Assembly: GCA_938082505.1 (NCBI GenBank)
Contig: CALLLH010000011.1
Coordinates: 1-45,101, forward strand
From: an uncultured Flavobacteriales bacterium
Lineage (GTDB): Bacteria > Bacteroidota > Bacteroidia > Flavobacteriales_D > Sanyastnellaceae
Length of the DNA stretch: 45,101 bases
Direction of reading: 5' to 3'
Part shown: in pieces, positions 27,194 to 35,171 of the stretch
How the letters are laid out: each line of letters starts with the position of its first letter
How positions within the stretch are numbered: the stretch's first letter is position 1
Translations under genes and position numbers: made by a program
The notes under the pieces: generated by a model
Told to the model about the DNA's origin: nothing
The model's input: the letters and a program-made list of their open reading frames with translations, nothing else
Databases searched by the model: none

Positions 27194-28513
27194 TCACTGG
27201 GTGGAAATGGACACCGAGAAGCCTCCTTCCGAATCCTCCTCGCCTGTTGCGCTGTCGGACGTGACGGCATCGCCATTTTCCAGCTTTCGGCTCAGCAGGT
27301 CGTACGGGCCCGTGATGACCGTTGCCCCTTCGGTCAGTTCCGTCATCAATTCGATGACGGCATTGTCCTGGATTCCGGTCTCGATGTCATGGCGCACGGC
27401 CTTTCCGTTCTCGAGCAGGAAGACGCACAAGGAAGACGCTGTTCCATTGCCGGCTGTATCGGACCGGGTGGTGACCGCTTTGATGGGCACGGCAAGCGTG
27501 CCCTCCTTGACTTCGGTTTCGATTTCCACAGTGGCCGACATCCCGGGACGGAAGGGGGTCCAGTTGCTGTCCCGACCCGCAATGAGGTCTGCATAGCTGG
27601 ATGGGAGTATGCGCACCTTCACACTGAAGTTGGTGACACTCTCCAAACTCAGCCGGGCTGCTCCAGAGGCGTTGAGGGCGGTGTTGCCGATTTCGGTGAC
27701 GATGCCGCTGAATGTTCTTTCGGTGTAGGCGTCGACTTCGATGCGTGCGGTATCCCCCAGGGTCACCTTGACGATGTCGGATTCATTGACCTCCACATCG
27801 ACTTCCATGGCGCCCAACTCTGATATCTTCATGATGACCTCGCCCTGGAAGGATCCGATGCCCTGCACGCCCTCGCCTTCCTCCTTGACCAGGGCGGTGA
27901 CGGTTCCGGACTGCGTGGCCCTGAGTACTGTGCGCCGCAGGTTGTCTTCTGCTTCCTTGACCGTGGCCTCGGCGCTGCGGATGCTGAATCCGGCGGAGCG
28001 CAGGTTCTGCTCTGCTGCGGTGAACTCGGCTTCAGCGCTCCGGAACGAGACTTCCGCCTGCTCGAAGTCCGCTTGGCTCAGAACGCCCTTCTCGTGCAGG
28101 TCCCGGTTGCGCTGGAAGGCCAATTCGGCCGCCGAAAAAGCCGCACGGGACTGGATGAGTCTGGCCTCGGAGGTGGCTTGGCTGGCCCGGGCATTGTCCA
28201 GCGCGGCTTTCGCTTGGCTCAGCCGGCTTTCGTAGATGTCGGGGTTGATCCGGGCCAACAGGGCTCCGGGCACTACGCGGTCGCCCTCACGGACCGGGAG
28301 CTCGATGAGCTGGCCGCTGACTTCGGCCGAGACCTTCACCTCGACTTCGGGTTGGATGCGTCCGGAGGCGATGACGGTTTCGACGATGCGGTGGCGTTGG
28401 ACGGTGTCCGTTTCGACGGATGGATTGTCCGGACCTCCTCCGAAGACGGAGGCGAGGATGATCAGCAACAGGACGCCACCACCAAGGATCAAGAGGATGC
28501 GTTTGCCTTTCAT
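27194..28513 (-). CDS. HlyD/MacA-type periplasmic adaptor of an efflux pump
   Basis: 439 residues. A single N-terminal membrane helix (LLILGGGVLLLIILASVFGG) anchors it. The order is lipoyl half-motif (VSAEVSGQLIELPVREGD), a long Ala/Gln/Glu-rich coiled-coil hairpin at about residues 95-200, second lipoyl half (GTVTALVKEEGEGV), beta-barrel domain (IEVDAYTERTFSGIVTEIG) and a membrane-proximal domain. Such adaptors link an inner-membrane ABC or RND pump to TolC. The TolC gene is 3 bp upstream in the same operon, but no pump (for example MacB) is encoded nearby. The acidic C-terminal tail (TGEEDSEGG) is unusual but uninformative. Confidence 0.92.
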   Translation of the reverse strand: MKGKRILLILGGGVLLLIILASVFGGGPDNPSVETDTVQRHRIVETVIASGRIQPEVEVKVSAEVSGQLIELPVREGDRVVPGALLARINPDIYESRLSQAKAALDNARASQATSEARLIQSRAAFSAAELAFQRNRDLHEKGVLSQADFEQAEVSFRSAEAEFTAAEQNLRSAGFSIRSAEATVKEAEDNLRRTVLRATQSGTVTALVKEEGEGVQGIGSFQGEVIMKISELGAMEVDVEVNESDIVKVTLGDTARIEVDAYTERTFSGIVTEIGNTALNASGAARLSLESVTNFSVKVRILPSSYADLIAGRDSNWTPFRPGMSATVEIETEVKEGTLAVPIKAVTTRSDTAGNGTASSLCVFLLENGKAVRHDIETGIQDNAVIELMTELTEGATVITGPYDLLSRKLENGDAVTSDSATGEEDSEGGFSVSISTQ

Positions 28514-28516
28514 CGT

Positions 28517-30001
28517 TCAAAAGATGTCAAAGCGGAGGCCGCGCCCAGAGTAGAAATCGAGGATGGCCACACGGAATGCGAGGTCGTAACGCGAACGCAG
28601 CGCCGTCAAGCGGGCTGAATCGAAACGGTTCCGGGCCTGCGTGTATTCCACCTGGGTCGTGACCCCTTGTTCGAAGCGCAGCTCGGCATTGTCGAAAGCC
28701 AATTTTGCTGCAGCTTGAGAACGCTCGGCCGCAGCCAGGGTCTCAATGGCATTGCGGGCATCCTGGTGGGCGCGCTCGACAGCCTGCTGCAAGCCTTGCT
28801 GTGTCTGTTCGAGCTGGAGCTCGGCCTGTTGGATGCTCACCTCGCTGCGCCGTACCCCGTTCCGCACGGACCAGCCGTTGAAAATGGGGATGGAGAGGCT
28901 GAAGAACAGACTCTGGTTGACGTTCTGTGTGATCTGATCGGAGAAGGGACGCGTCCGGAATTCATTGTAGGCCAGGGCACTGGACAAGACCGGTTCCAAG
29001 GTGTTTTCCGTTACGCCGATGGTGAAGATCTGCAATTCGGGATCGCCTATCGGCTCCTGTGCAGCGCCTGAGAAACCGGAACCGTAACTCCAGCTTGTGC
29101 TCAGCCGAGGTTGACCTGTGGTTTTGGCGAGGTCCTTGCCGATGTTCTGTTGCCGCACACGGGAAGCACCTGCGAGCACTTCCGGGAAGTTCTGGAGGGC
29201 GACATCGAGTATCCGGTCCAAGGCCGGCAGGGCGGGCATGGACCCTACGCCAGTCAGGTCGGGTCGCTCAATGGTGAGGTTCTGTGAATCTTGAGGGCTC
29301 AACCGCATGGCCTGCGCCAATTGAAGCTTGGCGAGCGCGACATCTCCTTGTGCAGAAGCACGCGCACTCTGGTCCGAGGCAAGCTGGGCCTGCAGGTCGA
29401 GGAGGTCGGATTCAGGGGAAGCGCCGGCATCCACAAAGGCCCGAATGCGTTCCACTTGAATTTCAGTGGTGGTGACATTGAGGGCGGCAATTTCGGCCGC
29501 GTCCTGGGCAAACATCAGCGAGAGGAACGCGCTGGCGACTTGCAGGGCCACGTCGTTTCGGGTCTTTTCCAAATCATGCCCTGCTGCGATGCGCCGCTCT
29601 TCAGCCTGGTCGAGACGCAGGTGATTGGCCATGCCGTTGTACAGCGTGATGCCCGTTCCAATGCCGAGACTGTTGGAGCGGATGCGCGACGTAGCGAACT
29701 GGTTGGTGAAGGGGTCGATGGTCTGCCCCCAATTGTAGCCGTGCGACGCGCTACCATTGATTGAGGGGAGGAAAGCAGCGCGTGCTTCGTCCACGTCGAC
29801 CTCATTCAGGTCCAATCCGATGGTGCCTTGCCGGACTTGCAGATTGTTCTGCTGGGCATGGGCCACAGCACGATCCAAGGTCCAGCTGGTCGTTTGGGAC
29901 CACACCGGTTGTGCCAAGAGGAACAGGAAGAGGAGAATGGTGAAACGAAGGGGACTCAACAGGAGCGGCGCCATCGCGGGAAAGTTGGGGACAGTGGGCA
30001 T
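28517..30001 (-). CDS. TolC family outer-membrane efflux protein
   Basis: 494 residues from ATG 30001; ATG 29974 is equally plausible. A signal peptide ends AQPVWSQ. Two repeated halves of long amphipathic helices (for example VQLE-type QAELQLEQTQQGLQQAVERA and QSAARASAQGDVALAKLQLA-like runs) and strands such as GLGTGITLYNG and LFFSLSIPIFNG are typical of the TolC fold; the N-terminal LDRAVAHAQQNNLQVRQG is the usual family opening. It forms a trimeric export duct across the outer membrane and periplasm. It is 3 bp before the HlyD adaptor gene. A near-consensus -7 box (TACTTTCG, 30009-30016 minus) lies just before the ORF, which would favour the shorter start at 29974. Confidence 0.92.
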   Translation of the reverse strand: MPTVPNFPAMAPLLLSPLRFTILLFLFLLAQPVWSQTTSWTLDRAVAHAQQNNLQVRQGTIGLDLNEVDVDEARAAFLPSINGSASHGYNWGQTIDPFTNQFATSRIRSNSLGIGTGITLYNGMANHLRLDQAEERRIAAGHDLEKTRNDVALQVASAFLSLMFAQDAAEIAALNVTTTEIQVERIRAFVDAGASPESDLLDLQAQLASDQSARASAQGDVALAKLQLAQAMRLSPQDSQNLTIERPDLTGVGSMPALPALDRILDVALQNFPEVLAGASRVRQQNIGKDLAKTTGQPRLSTSWSYGSGFSGAAQEPIGDPELQIFTIGVTENTLEPVLSSALAYNEFRTRPFSDQITQNVNQSLFFSLSIPIFNGWSVRNGVRRSEVSIQQAELQLEQTQQGLQQAVERAHQDARNAIETLAAAERSQAAAKLAFDNAELRFEQGVTTQVEYTQARNRFDSARLTALRSRYDLAFRVAILDFYSGRGLRFDIF

Positions 30002-30052
30002 CTCCCCGCGAAAGTACGGTGTCGGCGCATGGTGCGCACAGAGGGGGGAGGA

Positions 30053-30805
30053 TCAGTGTCGGAGAACCTCGATTTCGATGCGTCTATTGGCCTCATGCTG
30101 CCATGCATAGACCGGATCGGGAAACAACAGAGACTCTGCGCCGCGTCCCTTGGCTTGGAGCCGTTCCGGTGCAATGCCCCTTTCGACGAGCCAAGCAATC
30201 ATGACTTCGGCACGCTGCACGCTGGCCTTGCGATAGAAGGACCTGGATTTGCGTCCGTCGGCGCCATTCACGTGTCCGATGATGTTGAGGGCCACATTCG
30301 GATTCTGTTCCAACCAATGGAGCAGTTCCTCTGCCACCTCCAAGCACTTGGGATGGAGCCTGTTCTGGTTGCCCTGGAAATGGATGCCGAGGATATCGGT
30401 CCGTTGTCCGGCTGCGATGGGCCTGAGTGAAATTCGGATGTCGGGTCCTTTGAGGAGGTCCGGGTAGAAGGTCTCTGCGTAGAACATGCAGCCCGGTTTG
30501 CTCCCGATCAGGGTGTGTCGACGGTGTGGGACCACCCTCAATACTGTGTCGCTCAGGGCATTCCATCGGCCCGGTCGGCGGCTGTGGTAGCCGAACAGGA
30601 CCACGTCACAGGCGTCAGGCCCACTTTCGTTTTCGACGGAGAGGCGGTATGTCCCGTATTCAAGGGTGGTTTCGTTCGGGTCGATGGCCCGTTCGGCATG
30701 GAATTGGGCCTTGGCTGGCAGCCCGTGCAGAAGAAGCAAGGTCAGTGCGGACAGCGTCGGGGCAAGGAGACGCCGTTTGCCGCACAAGGCGAACAGGTTA
30801 AGCAT
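30053..30805 (-). CDS. OmpA-family C-terminal domain protein
   Basis: 250 residues from ATG 30805. The signal peptide ends LPAKAQ near residue 34. The N-terminal ~110 residues form a domain I cannot name (TLEYGTYRLSVENESGPD, VVPHRRHTLIG, MFYAETFYPDL). The C-terminal part is an OmpA peptidoglycan-binding domain: LEQNPNVALNIIGHV, SVQRAEVMIAWLVERGI, LQAKGRGAESL and NRRIEIEVL. The usual GHTD is GHVN here. The protein probably tethers the outer envelope to peptidoglycan. The start was moved from 30922 because that extension lies within the upstream mini-protein gene; the 16-bp gap suggests cotranscription. Confidence 0.85.
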   Translation of the reverse strand: MLNLFALCGKRRLLAPTLSALTLLLLHGLPAKAQFHAERAIDPNETTLEYGTYRLSVENESGPDACDVVLFGYHSRRPGRWNALSDTVLRVVPHRRHTLIGSKPGCMFYAETFYPDLLKGPDIRISLRPIAAGQRTDILGIHFQGNQNRLHPKCLEVAEELLHWLEQNPNVALNIIGHVNGADGRKSRSFYRKASVQRAEVMIAWLVERGIAPERLQAKGRGAESLLFPDPVYAWQHEANRRIEIEVLRH

Positions 30806-30821
30806 ACCCTTAAGATACACT

Positions 30822-31043
30822 TTATTCGACGAAATTCCATTTTTTATAGATGAAATATCCCATGGTTCCGAGCAAAATGTACGGAATGACCATGATGTAC
30901 AGGATGCCCTGGTTGATTCCACGCCCTACCGCTCCTTCTGCGGCACTGTCTTCCGCTACCGCCTTGCACATGACACACTGCCCAAATGCCAGTTCGGAGA
31001 AGAACAGCAGGACCAGGAGCAAGCACCACGCGGTACGGGTCAT
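30822..31043 (-). CDS. Small membrane protein with a CxxC motif, in the oxidase assembly cluster
   Basis: 73 residues. An N-terminal signal or membrane helix (TRTAWCLLLVLLFFSELAFG) is followed by QCVMCK, a CxxC just outside the membrane, a short polar segment with repeated Ala/Glu/Gly, and a C-terminal helix (GILYIMVIPYILLGTMGYF) with a basic end. The ATG shares one base with the stop of the DUF420 gene (TGATG). This position after SCO and DUF420 and the exposed CxxC suggest a role in copper or thiol handling for cytochrome oxidase; this is inference. I do not know a characterised homologue. Too small for certainty, but the translational coupling supports it. Confidence 0.72.
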   Translation of the reverse strand: MTRTAWCLLLVLLFFSELAFGQCVMCKAVAEDSAAEGAVGRGINQGILYIMVIPYILLGTMGYFIYKKWNFVE

Positions 31044-31600
31044 CAATAGGGGTAATAGGGAGAAATCATGAGGTACACGATGACCCCTGTGGCGGTGACA
31101 TAGAGCCACATCGGCATCGTGATGCGCGCGAGGCGTCGGTGCCGCTCGATTTCGCCGGCCAGGCCCCGGGCATAACTGAACAGGGCGAGGGGGACGATGG
31201 CGGCGGAGAGCAGGATGTGGCTGATGAGGATGATGAAATAGACCGTACGAATGGGCCCCTCACCCCCGAAACGCGTGGACTCCGTCAGCAGGTGAAATGT
31301 GACGTAGCTGATGAGGAACAGCGCAGAAAGCCCGAGGGCTGCTGTATTCAAGGCGCGGTGTCGTGCGACTTCGCCCTTTTTGATGGACCACAGTGAAAGT
31401 GCAAGGCAGCCAAAGGCGCATCCATTCAGGATGGCGTTGAGCCGGGGAAGCAGGTATACCTTTTCCAGGGTGCCTTGAGCAAGGTCGGCCGCAGGAGGAA
31501 TCGTGAACAGGACCGCCACGATGAGCGGTACGGCAATGGACACGATCCAAACGAATCGTTTGACTGCGCGCGCTGAGCTTTTGGGGTCGGGGGCTCGCAT
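31043..31600 (-). CDS. DUF420 family membrane protein (cytochrome oxidase assembly-associated)
   Basis: 185 residues from ATG 31600 (a TTG at 31609 overlapping the SCO stop is possible). Five predicted membrane helices carry conserved-looking histidines: LPRLNAILNG, VARHRALNTAALG, VTFHLLTEST, ILISHILLSAAIV and EIERHRRLARITMPMWLYV. This pattern of helices and His residues is that of DUF420, whose Gram-positive member CtaM is required for a heme A-containing oxidase. The gene is between the SCO gene and the CxxC mini-protein and is probably needed for oxidase maturation. The exact step is unknown. Confidence 0.85.
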   Translation of the reverse strand: MRAPDPKSSARAVKRFVWIVSIAVPLIVAVLFTIPPAADLAQGTLEKVYLLPRLNAILNGCAFGCLALSLWSIKKGEVARHRALNTAALGLSALFLISYVTFHLLTESTRFGGEGPIRTVYFIILISHILLSAAIVPLALFSYARGLAGEIERHRRLARITMPMWLYVTATGVIVYLMISPYYPY

Positions 31601-31605
31601 GGGAT

Positions 31606-32865
31606 TCAAGGGCTTGGGTGTGATTGGGCCAACAATACCATCAAATCTCCCAACATCCGGTCGACCTCGGAAGTTCTCGTCCCGTCATAGGTTCCCCTGA
31701 GGCGCCCCTGTGCATCCACGAGCAAGACCTGATCACTGTGGAAGAATCCGCCCGCCGCGGTGTCGCTGGGCAGCGCGGTGAGCAGATATCCCTCCTGCAG
31801 GAGCGGGTACAATTCGGCTTCCGGACCGGTAAGGAATTTCCATACCTCAGGGTCAGCGCCAAGCCTTTCACCATACCGCCGCATGCGTGCAGGGGTGTCG
31901 CGCTCGGGATCCACCGTGTGGCTCAGGATGCGGACACGCTGCTCCAGGCCTTCGGCCCACAGTTTGTCATGGACCCGGGCGAGCTGTGAGCTGATGACCG
32001 GACAGATCGTGGGGCATGAAGTGAAGAAGGCGTCGACGATGCGCACCTTGCCAGCCACATCGCGGTGGCTGTATTCCCGGCCGTTCTGGTCGGTCAGTGC
32101 GAACTTCGGAACCGTGTGTTCGTCGCTCCCCATCCTGGGCCCGAGGAACGGCAGGGGTTGGGCTTCCGCGTAGGTGTTCCATTGCCGGTCCATTTCCTTC
32201 TTGCGCTTCTTGAGCAGGGCGATGTCCTCCACGGCATCCCCGATTTCATGTTCGCTTGAGGCCAGGTATTTCTGGCGGACGTAACCGCGATCGTCGAGCA
32301 GCAGCAGGGTGGCCACATTGAAAGGATCGGTCGTATCCCGCGGAATGCCCAATCCTGCAGCGATGATGGAATCGAGGATGTCCTGGTTTCCCGTCAGGAA
32401 CCGCCATTTCCCAGGGTAACGGTTGTACCGTTCGTTTCGGCTGACATAGCGGCTCAACCGCTCGGGTGAATCGTGGTCCGCGTCCAGGGTCAGGCACAGC
32501 AATCCCACATCGGGTTCGTCCCGGTATCGCCAATTGGCCCAAAGCAATTGCTGGGTCAGCCGCGCCAGGTGCGGAGTGGTGGCGGTATCCGTGGTCAAGC
32601 AGGCGACAAGCCAGAATGTCCCGGCCAGGGTATCGCGGCTGACCTGCCCACCATCCTGGTCGAGCAGATTGAACTCCGGAATTCGGCGTGCCTCGATTGG
32701 ACTGGAAATGCGGGTGCCGTCGGCAGAGAAATAATCGAGATCGCCGAATTCATGGCGCATGCCACGTCCCAACAGGACCAGAAGCAACAGTGGCAGGCCC
32801 GGAAGAGCAGCAACAAGCAGGAAACGGCGCAGTGGGCGGCGGGTGGTGGAGTGGCGCTCACCCAT
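31606..32865 (-). CDS. Tandem SCO-domain protein (second domain canonical, first lacking copper ligands)
   Basis: 419 residues from ATG 32865. After an N-terminal membrane helix (about residues 14-32) come two SCO1/SenC-type thioredoxin folds. The second has C284-P-T-I-C288 and H376 (GGFFHSDQ), the three copper ligands. The first (FNLLDQDGGQVSRDTLAGTF, then ACLTTDTATTP and PFNVATLLLLD) aligns closely but the ligands are D93, T97 and Asn. SCO proteins deliver copper to the CuA site or reduce its cysteines. The gene follows subunit IV and precedes DUF420. Most SCO proteins are about 200 residues; this one is doubled. The extra domain may be structural or a docking site; this is inference. Confidence 0.88.
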   Translation of the reverse strand: MGERHSTTRRPLRRFLLVAALPGLPLLLLVLLGRGMRHEFGDLDYFSADGTRISSPIEARRIPEFNLLDQDGGQVSRDTLAGTFWLVACLTTDTATTPHLARLTQQLLWANWRYRDEPDVGLLCLTLDADHDSPERLSRYVSRNERYNRYPGKWRFLTGNQDILDSIIAAGLGIPRDTTDPFNVATLLLLDDRGYVRQKYLASSEHEIGDAVEDIALLKKRKKEMDRQWNTYAEAQPLPFLGPRMGSDEHTVPKFALTDQNGREYSHRDVAGKVRIVDAFFTSCPTICPVISSQLARVHDKLWAEGLEQRVRILSHTVDPERDTPARMRRYGERLGADPEVWKFLTGPEAELYPLLQEGYLLTALPSDTAAGGFFHSDQVLLVDAQGRLRGTYDGTRTSEVDRMLGDLMVLLAQSHPSP

Positions 32866-32880
32866 GGTCCCGGACAATGG

Positions 32881-33258
32881 TCAATGGACGCTGAGGTCCA
32901 TGTCGTAATGGGCCAACCCCTCTGTGATCGCGATGAAGATCAGGTATGCGATGAAGACGAAGTACGGCACCAGTACGGCATTGCGCAGGTTCTTCCGTTC
33001 GTCGCCCAGGTGCATGAAGCTCATGACGATGTAGCCCGCCTTGAACAGCGTCAAGATGATGAAGGTCCATTTGATGGCCGTCCAGGTAAAGGTCTCCGAT
33101 CGCTTGAACATCACGCCCATCCCGACTTCCACCGCGGTGATGACCGAAAGGATGACGGTAACGAGGTAGATTTTCTTGCGGATCGTTATGCCTTCCTCCT
33201 CGCTGTGGTGGGCATTGAGGGCATAGCTGTCGTTTACGATGAGGTCGTCGCGCTCCAT
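32881..33258 (-). CDS. Cytochrome c oxidase subunit IV
   Basis: 125 residues. Three membrane helices (KIYLVTVILSVITAVEVGMG, WTFIILTLFKAGYIVMSFM, VLVPYFVFIAYLIFIAI) and the motif FMHLGDERKNLR mark the prokaryotic subunit IV family (CtaF/CyoD-type) of the heme-copper oxidases. It is a small accessory subunit at the inner membrane. It lies 1 bp after the subunit III gene and 15 bp before the SCO gene, within one transcription unit. Confidence 0.9.
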   Translation of the reverse strand: MERDDLIVNDSYALNAHHSEEEGITIRKKIYLVTVILSVITAVEVGMGVMFKRSETFTWTAIKWTFIILTLFKAGYIVMSFMHLGDERKNLRNAVLVPYFVFIAYLIFIAITEGLAHYDMDLSVH

Positions 33259-33259
33259 G

Positions 33260-34270
33260 TCAGATGAGGTAGAAGAAGGTGAAAACGAACACCCAGACGA
33301 GGTCTACGAAGTGCCAGTACAGGCCTACTTTCTCAACCATCTCATAATGCTTGCGGCGTTCCATGACGCGGTTCAGCACCATGAGGAAGACCACGATGTT
33401 GATGATGACGCCGGAGAACACATGGAAGCCATGGAATCCGGTAATGAAGAAGAAGAAATTGCTGTAGCCCTGCTGGGTGGCGTACTCACTGTGGTTGATG
33501 CCGCCCCAGTCGGCGCCGAGACCGGGGATCGGTGCGCCAAAGGAAAAGCTCTCTGAACGGGCATTCCAGAGCTTCATCATCTCATCGCCTTCGATCAGTG
33601 TTTCACCCGGGTCGTACTTATTGATCTTCAAGCCGTGCAGGTGCGCCTCGTGCGGATGCTCACCCAGTTCCGTCAGGACCACGTGGCCGTCTCCTTCTGC
33701 AAGCGGCACCCCGAGCGGGTCGTGCAGGTGCATCTCCATCAGGTGACCGAAATGATGGTCCATGTAGATACGCTCACCGGCATCCAAGGTCACGTTGTCA
33801 CCATTGGGGGTCACGACGGTGACCTGCTCCGAGAGGTTGAAGAATCCGCCGCTACCATGAATGAAGTGGCTCCATTCCCAGGCCTGGGAGCTCAGGAAGA
33901 AGAAACCGCCAATGATGGTCAGGCCAAGCCATTTGAGGACACTGGTCCTGTCGTTCCTGTGTCCGGCCTCCACAGCCAGGACCATGGTGACGGAGCTCAC
34001 GATGAGGATGAAGGTCATCAGGGCCACGTAAGCCAGGGGAAATTCTCCCTCCAACCCGGGCAGGGCTCGGAAGACCTGTTCTCCGATGGGCCAAGAATCC
34101 ACTGAACTGGCCCTCCAGAATGCGTAGGCGATGAGCAATCCTCCGAACGTCAAAGCGTCCGAAACGAGAAAGTACCACATCATCATCTTGCCGTAGCTCA
34201 CACTGAACGGCGAGCGTCCTCCTCCCCAGAGGACGTCTTTTGAAATTGCTTTGCTTGCCTCTCCGGACAT
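33260..34270 (-). CDS. Cytochrome c oxidase subunit III, with a long His-rich loop
   Basis: 336 residues. Helices and motifs KMMMWYFLVSDALTFGG, FFLSSQAWEWSHFI, FFFFITGFHGFHVFSG and GLYWHFVDLVWVFVFTFFY are subunit III. It binds subunit I and helps sustain proton uptake. Between WEWSHFI (residue 137) and NFFFF (residue 271) is an insertion of about 130 residues with ten histidines in residues 172-212 (DHHFGH, MHLHDP, HPHEAHLHG), plus Met and acidic residues. Such a loop could bind metal, but this is inference. It belongs to the ctaB-III-III-IV-SCO-DUF420 operon. A second subunit III gene lies just upstream (34304-35134). A weak -7 box (TAATATTG) precedes the start. Confidence 0.93.
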   Translation of the reverse strand: MSGEASKAISKDVLWGGGRSPFSVSYGKMMMWYFLVSDALTFGGLLIAYAFWRASSVDSWPIGEQVFRALPGLEGEFPLAYVALMTFILIVSSVTMVLAVEAGHRNDRTSVLKWLGLTIIGGFFFLSSQAWEWSHFIHGSGGFFNLSEQVTVVTPNGDNVTLDAGERIYMDHHFGHLMEMHLHDPLGVPLAEGDGHVVLTELGEHPHEAHLHGLKINKYDPGETLIEGDEMMKLWNARSESFSFGAPIPGLGADWGGINHSEYATQQGYSNFFFFITGFHGFHVFSGVIINIVVFLMVLNRVMERRKHYEMVEKVGLYWHFVDLVWVFVFTFFYLI

Positions 34271-34303
34271 GACGCTGATTTGCGCCGCAATATTACGCCA
34301 TCC

Positions 34304-35134
34304 TCAGTGGAAGAAGAATAGGAAAGCGAACAGGTATACCCACAAGAGGCCCAGGAAATGCCAATACACGCCTCCGGTGTGCAATTGCACGGTGTCCGAG
34401 GGGCTGATGGTGCCGTTGAGAATGCGGATCCCGTTCACGACCAGATAGGCCAGTCCGAGGGCCAAATGGAACAGGTGGATGACGATCAGGATGAAGAGGT
34501 ATCCGGAAGCTGAATTCGACGTGCGGACGACATCGAGTGTTATGTCCCGGGCCATCAGGACATCATCCGACCCGAAGAGCTGGTTGGTCTCAGGGCGGTA
34601 ATTCAATGGCGTTCCATCCTGGCCGATCGTGTAGTCGACACCCCATTGGGCAGGACCATCCAACAGCTGTTCGATGCTGTTCCAGCGGTAGGCCTTGGCT
34701 CCGGATGACAGTTCGTCGATGGTCCAGCCCATGCCCTTGTCCTGCAATGCCCCCCAGCCCTGCAACTGCAGGACGGTGAACACGATGCCCAAAGCGAAAG
34801 TGAGGGCGAGGTTCACGAAGCTCATCGTGGTGTTCCCCTGCTTCATCGAGCGCAGGCTCAACCACATGGGCAGCGAGCTGGCCACGATGAGGGCGTTGCT
34901 GATCCACAGCGCGCGGGGTGCTTCGATGTGCACCCAGAATTGCCCCACGTTGGAGACGATGTAGGCGGAGGTGAATCCGGCAAACAGCATCACGACCGCG
35001 AAGAGGATGAAGTACATCAGCATCTTCTTGGTCCGCTCGCGCACGGCGGGGTCCAAGCCTTCGAAGACATCGACTTTCCTCGGAGCGGCTTCAGCAGCTT
35101 CGGCAGTGGGGTTGGAGAGGTCGGGGGTGTTCAT
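34304..35134 (-). CDS. Cytochrome c oxidase subunit III, second copy
   Basis: 276 residues. It opens with a charged tail (KVDVFEGLDPAVRERTKKML) and has helices MYFILFAVVMLFAGFTSAYI, WISNALIVASSLPMWLSLRS, GYLFILIVIHLFHLALGLAY and VYWHFLGLLWVYLFAFLFFF, the subunit III pattern. An insert around residues 130-200 (DELSSGAKAYRWNSIE, GTPLNYRPETNQLFGSDD) sits at the same place as in the other copy but has no His cluster. Tandem subunit III genes occur in Bacteroidota oxidase clusters; they may sit in one complex, one of them perhaps replacing the missing partner helices. It lies 33 bp upstream of the larger copy and 37 bp after ctaB. Confidence 0.9.
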   Translation of the reverse strand: MNTPDLSNPTAEAAEAAPRKVDVFEGLDPAVRERTKKMLMYFILFAVVMLFAGFTSAYIVSNVGQFWVHIEAPRALWISNALIVASSLPMWLSLRSMKQGNTTMSFVNLALTFALGIVFTVLQLQGWGALQDKGMGWTIDELSSGAKAYRWNSIEQLLDGPAQWGVDYTIGQDGTPLNYRPETNQLFGSDDVLMARDITLDVVRTSNSASGYLFILIVIHLFHLALGLAYLVVNGIRILNGTISPSDTVQLHTGGVYWHFLGLLWVYLFAFLFFFH

Positions 35135-35171
35135 GGTATCTGTAAGCAGAACCGCTCTGCGGCCGAGGGGT

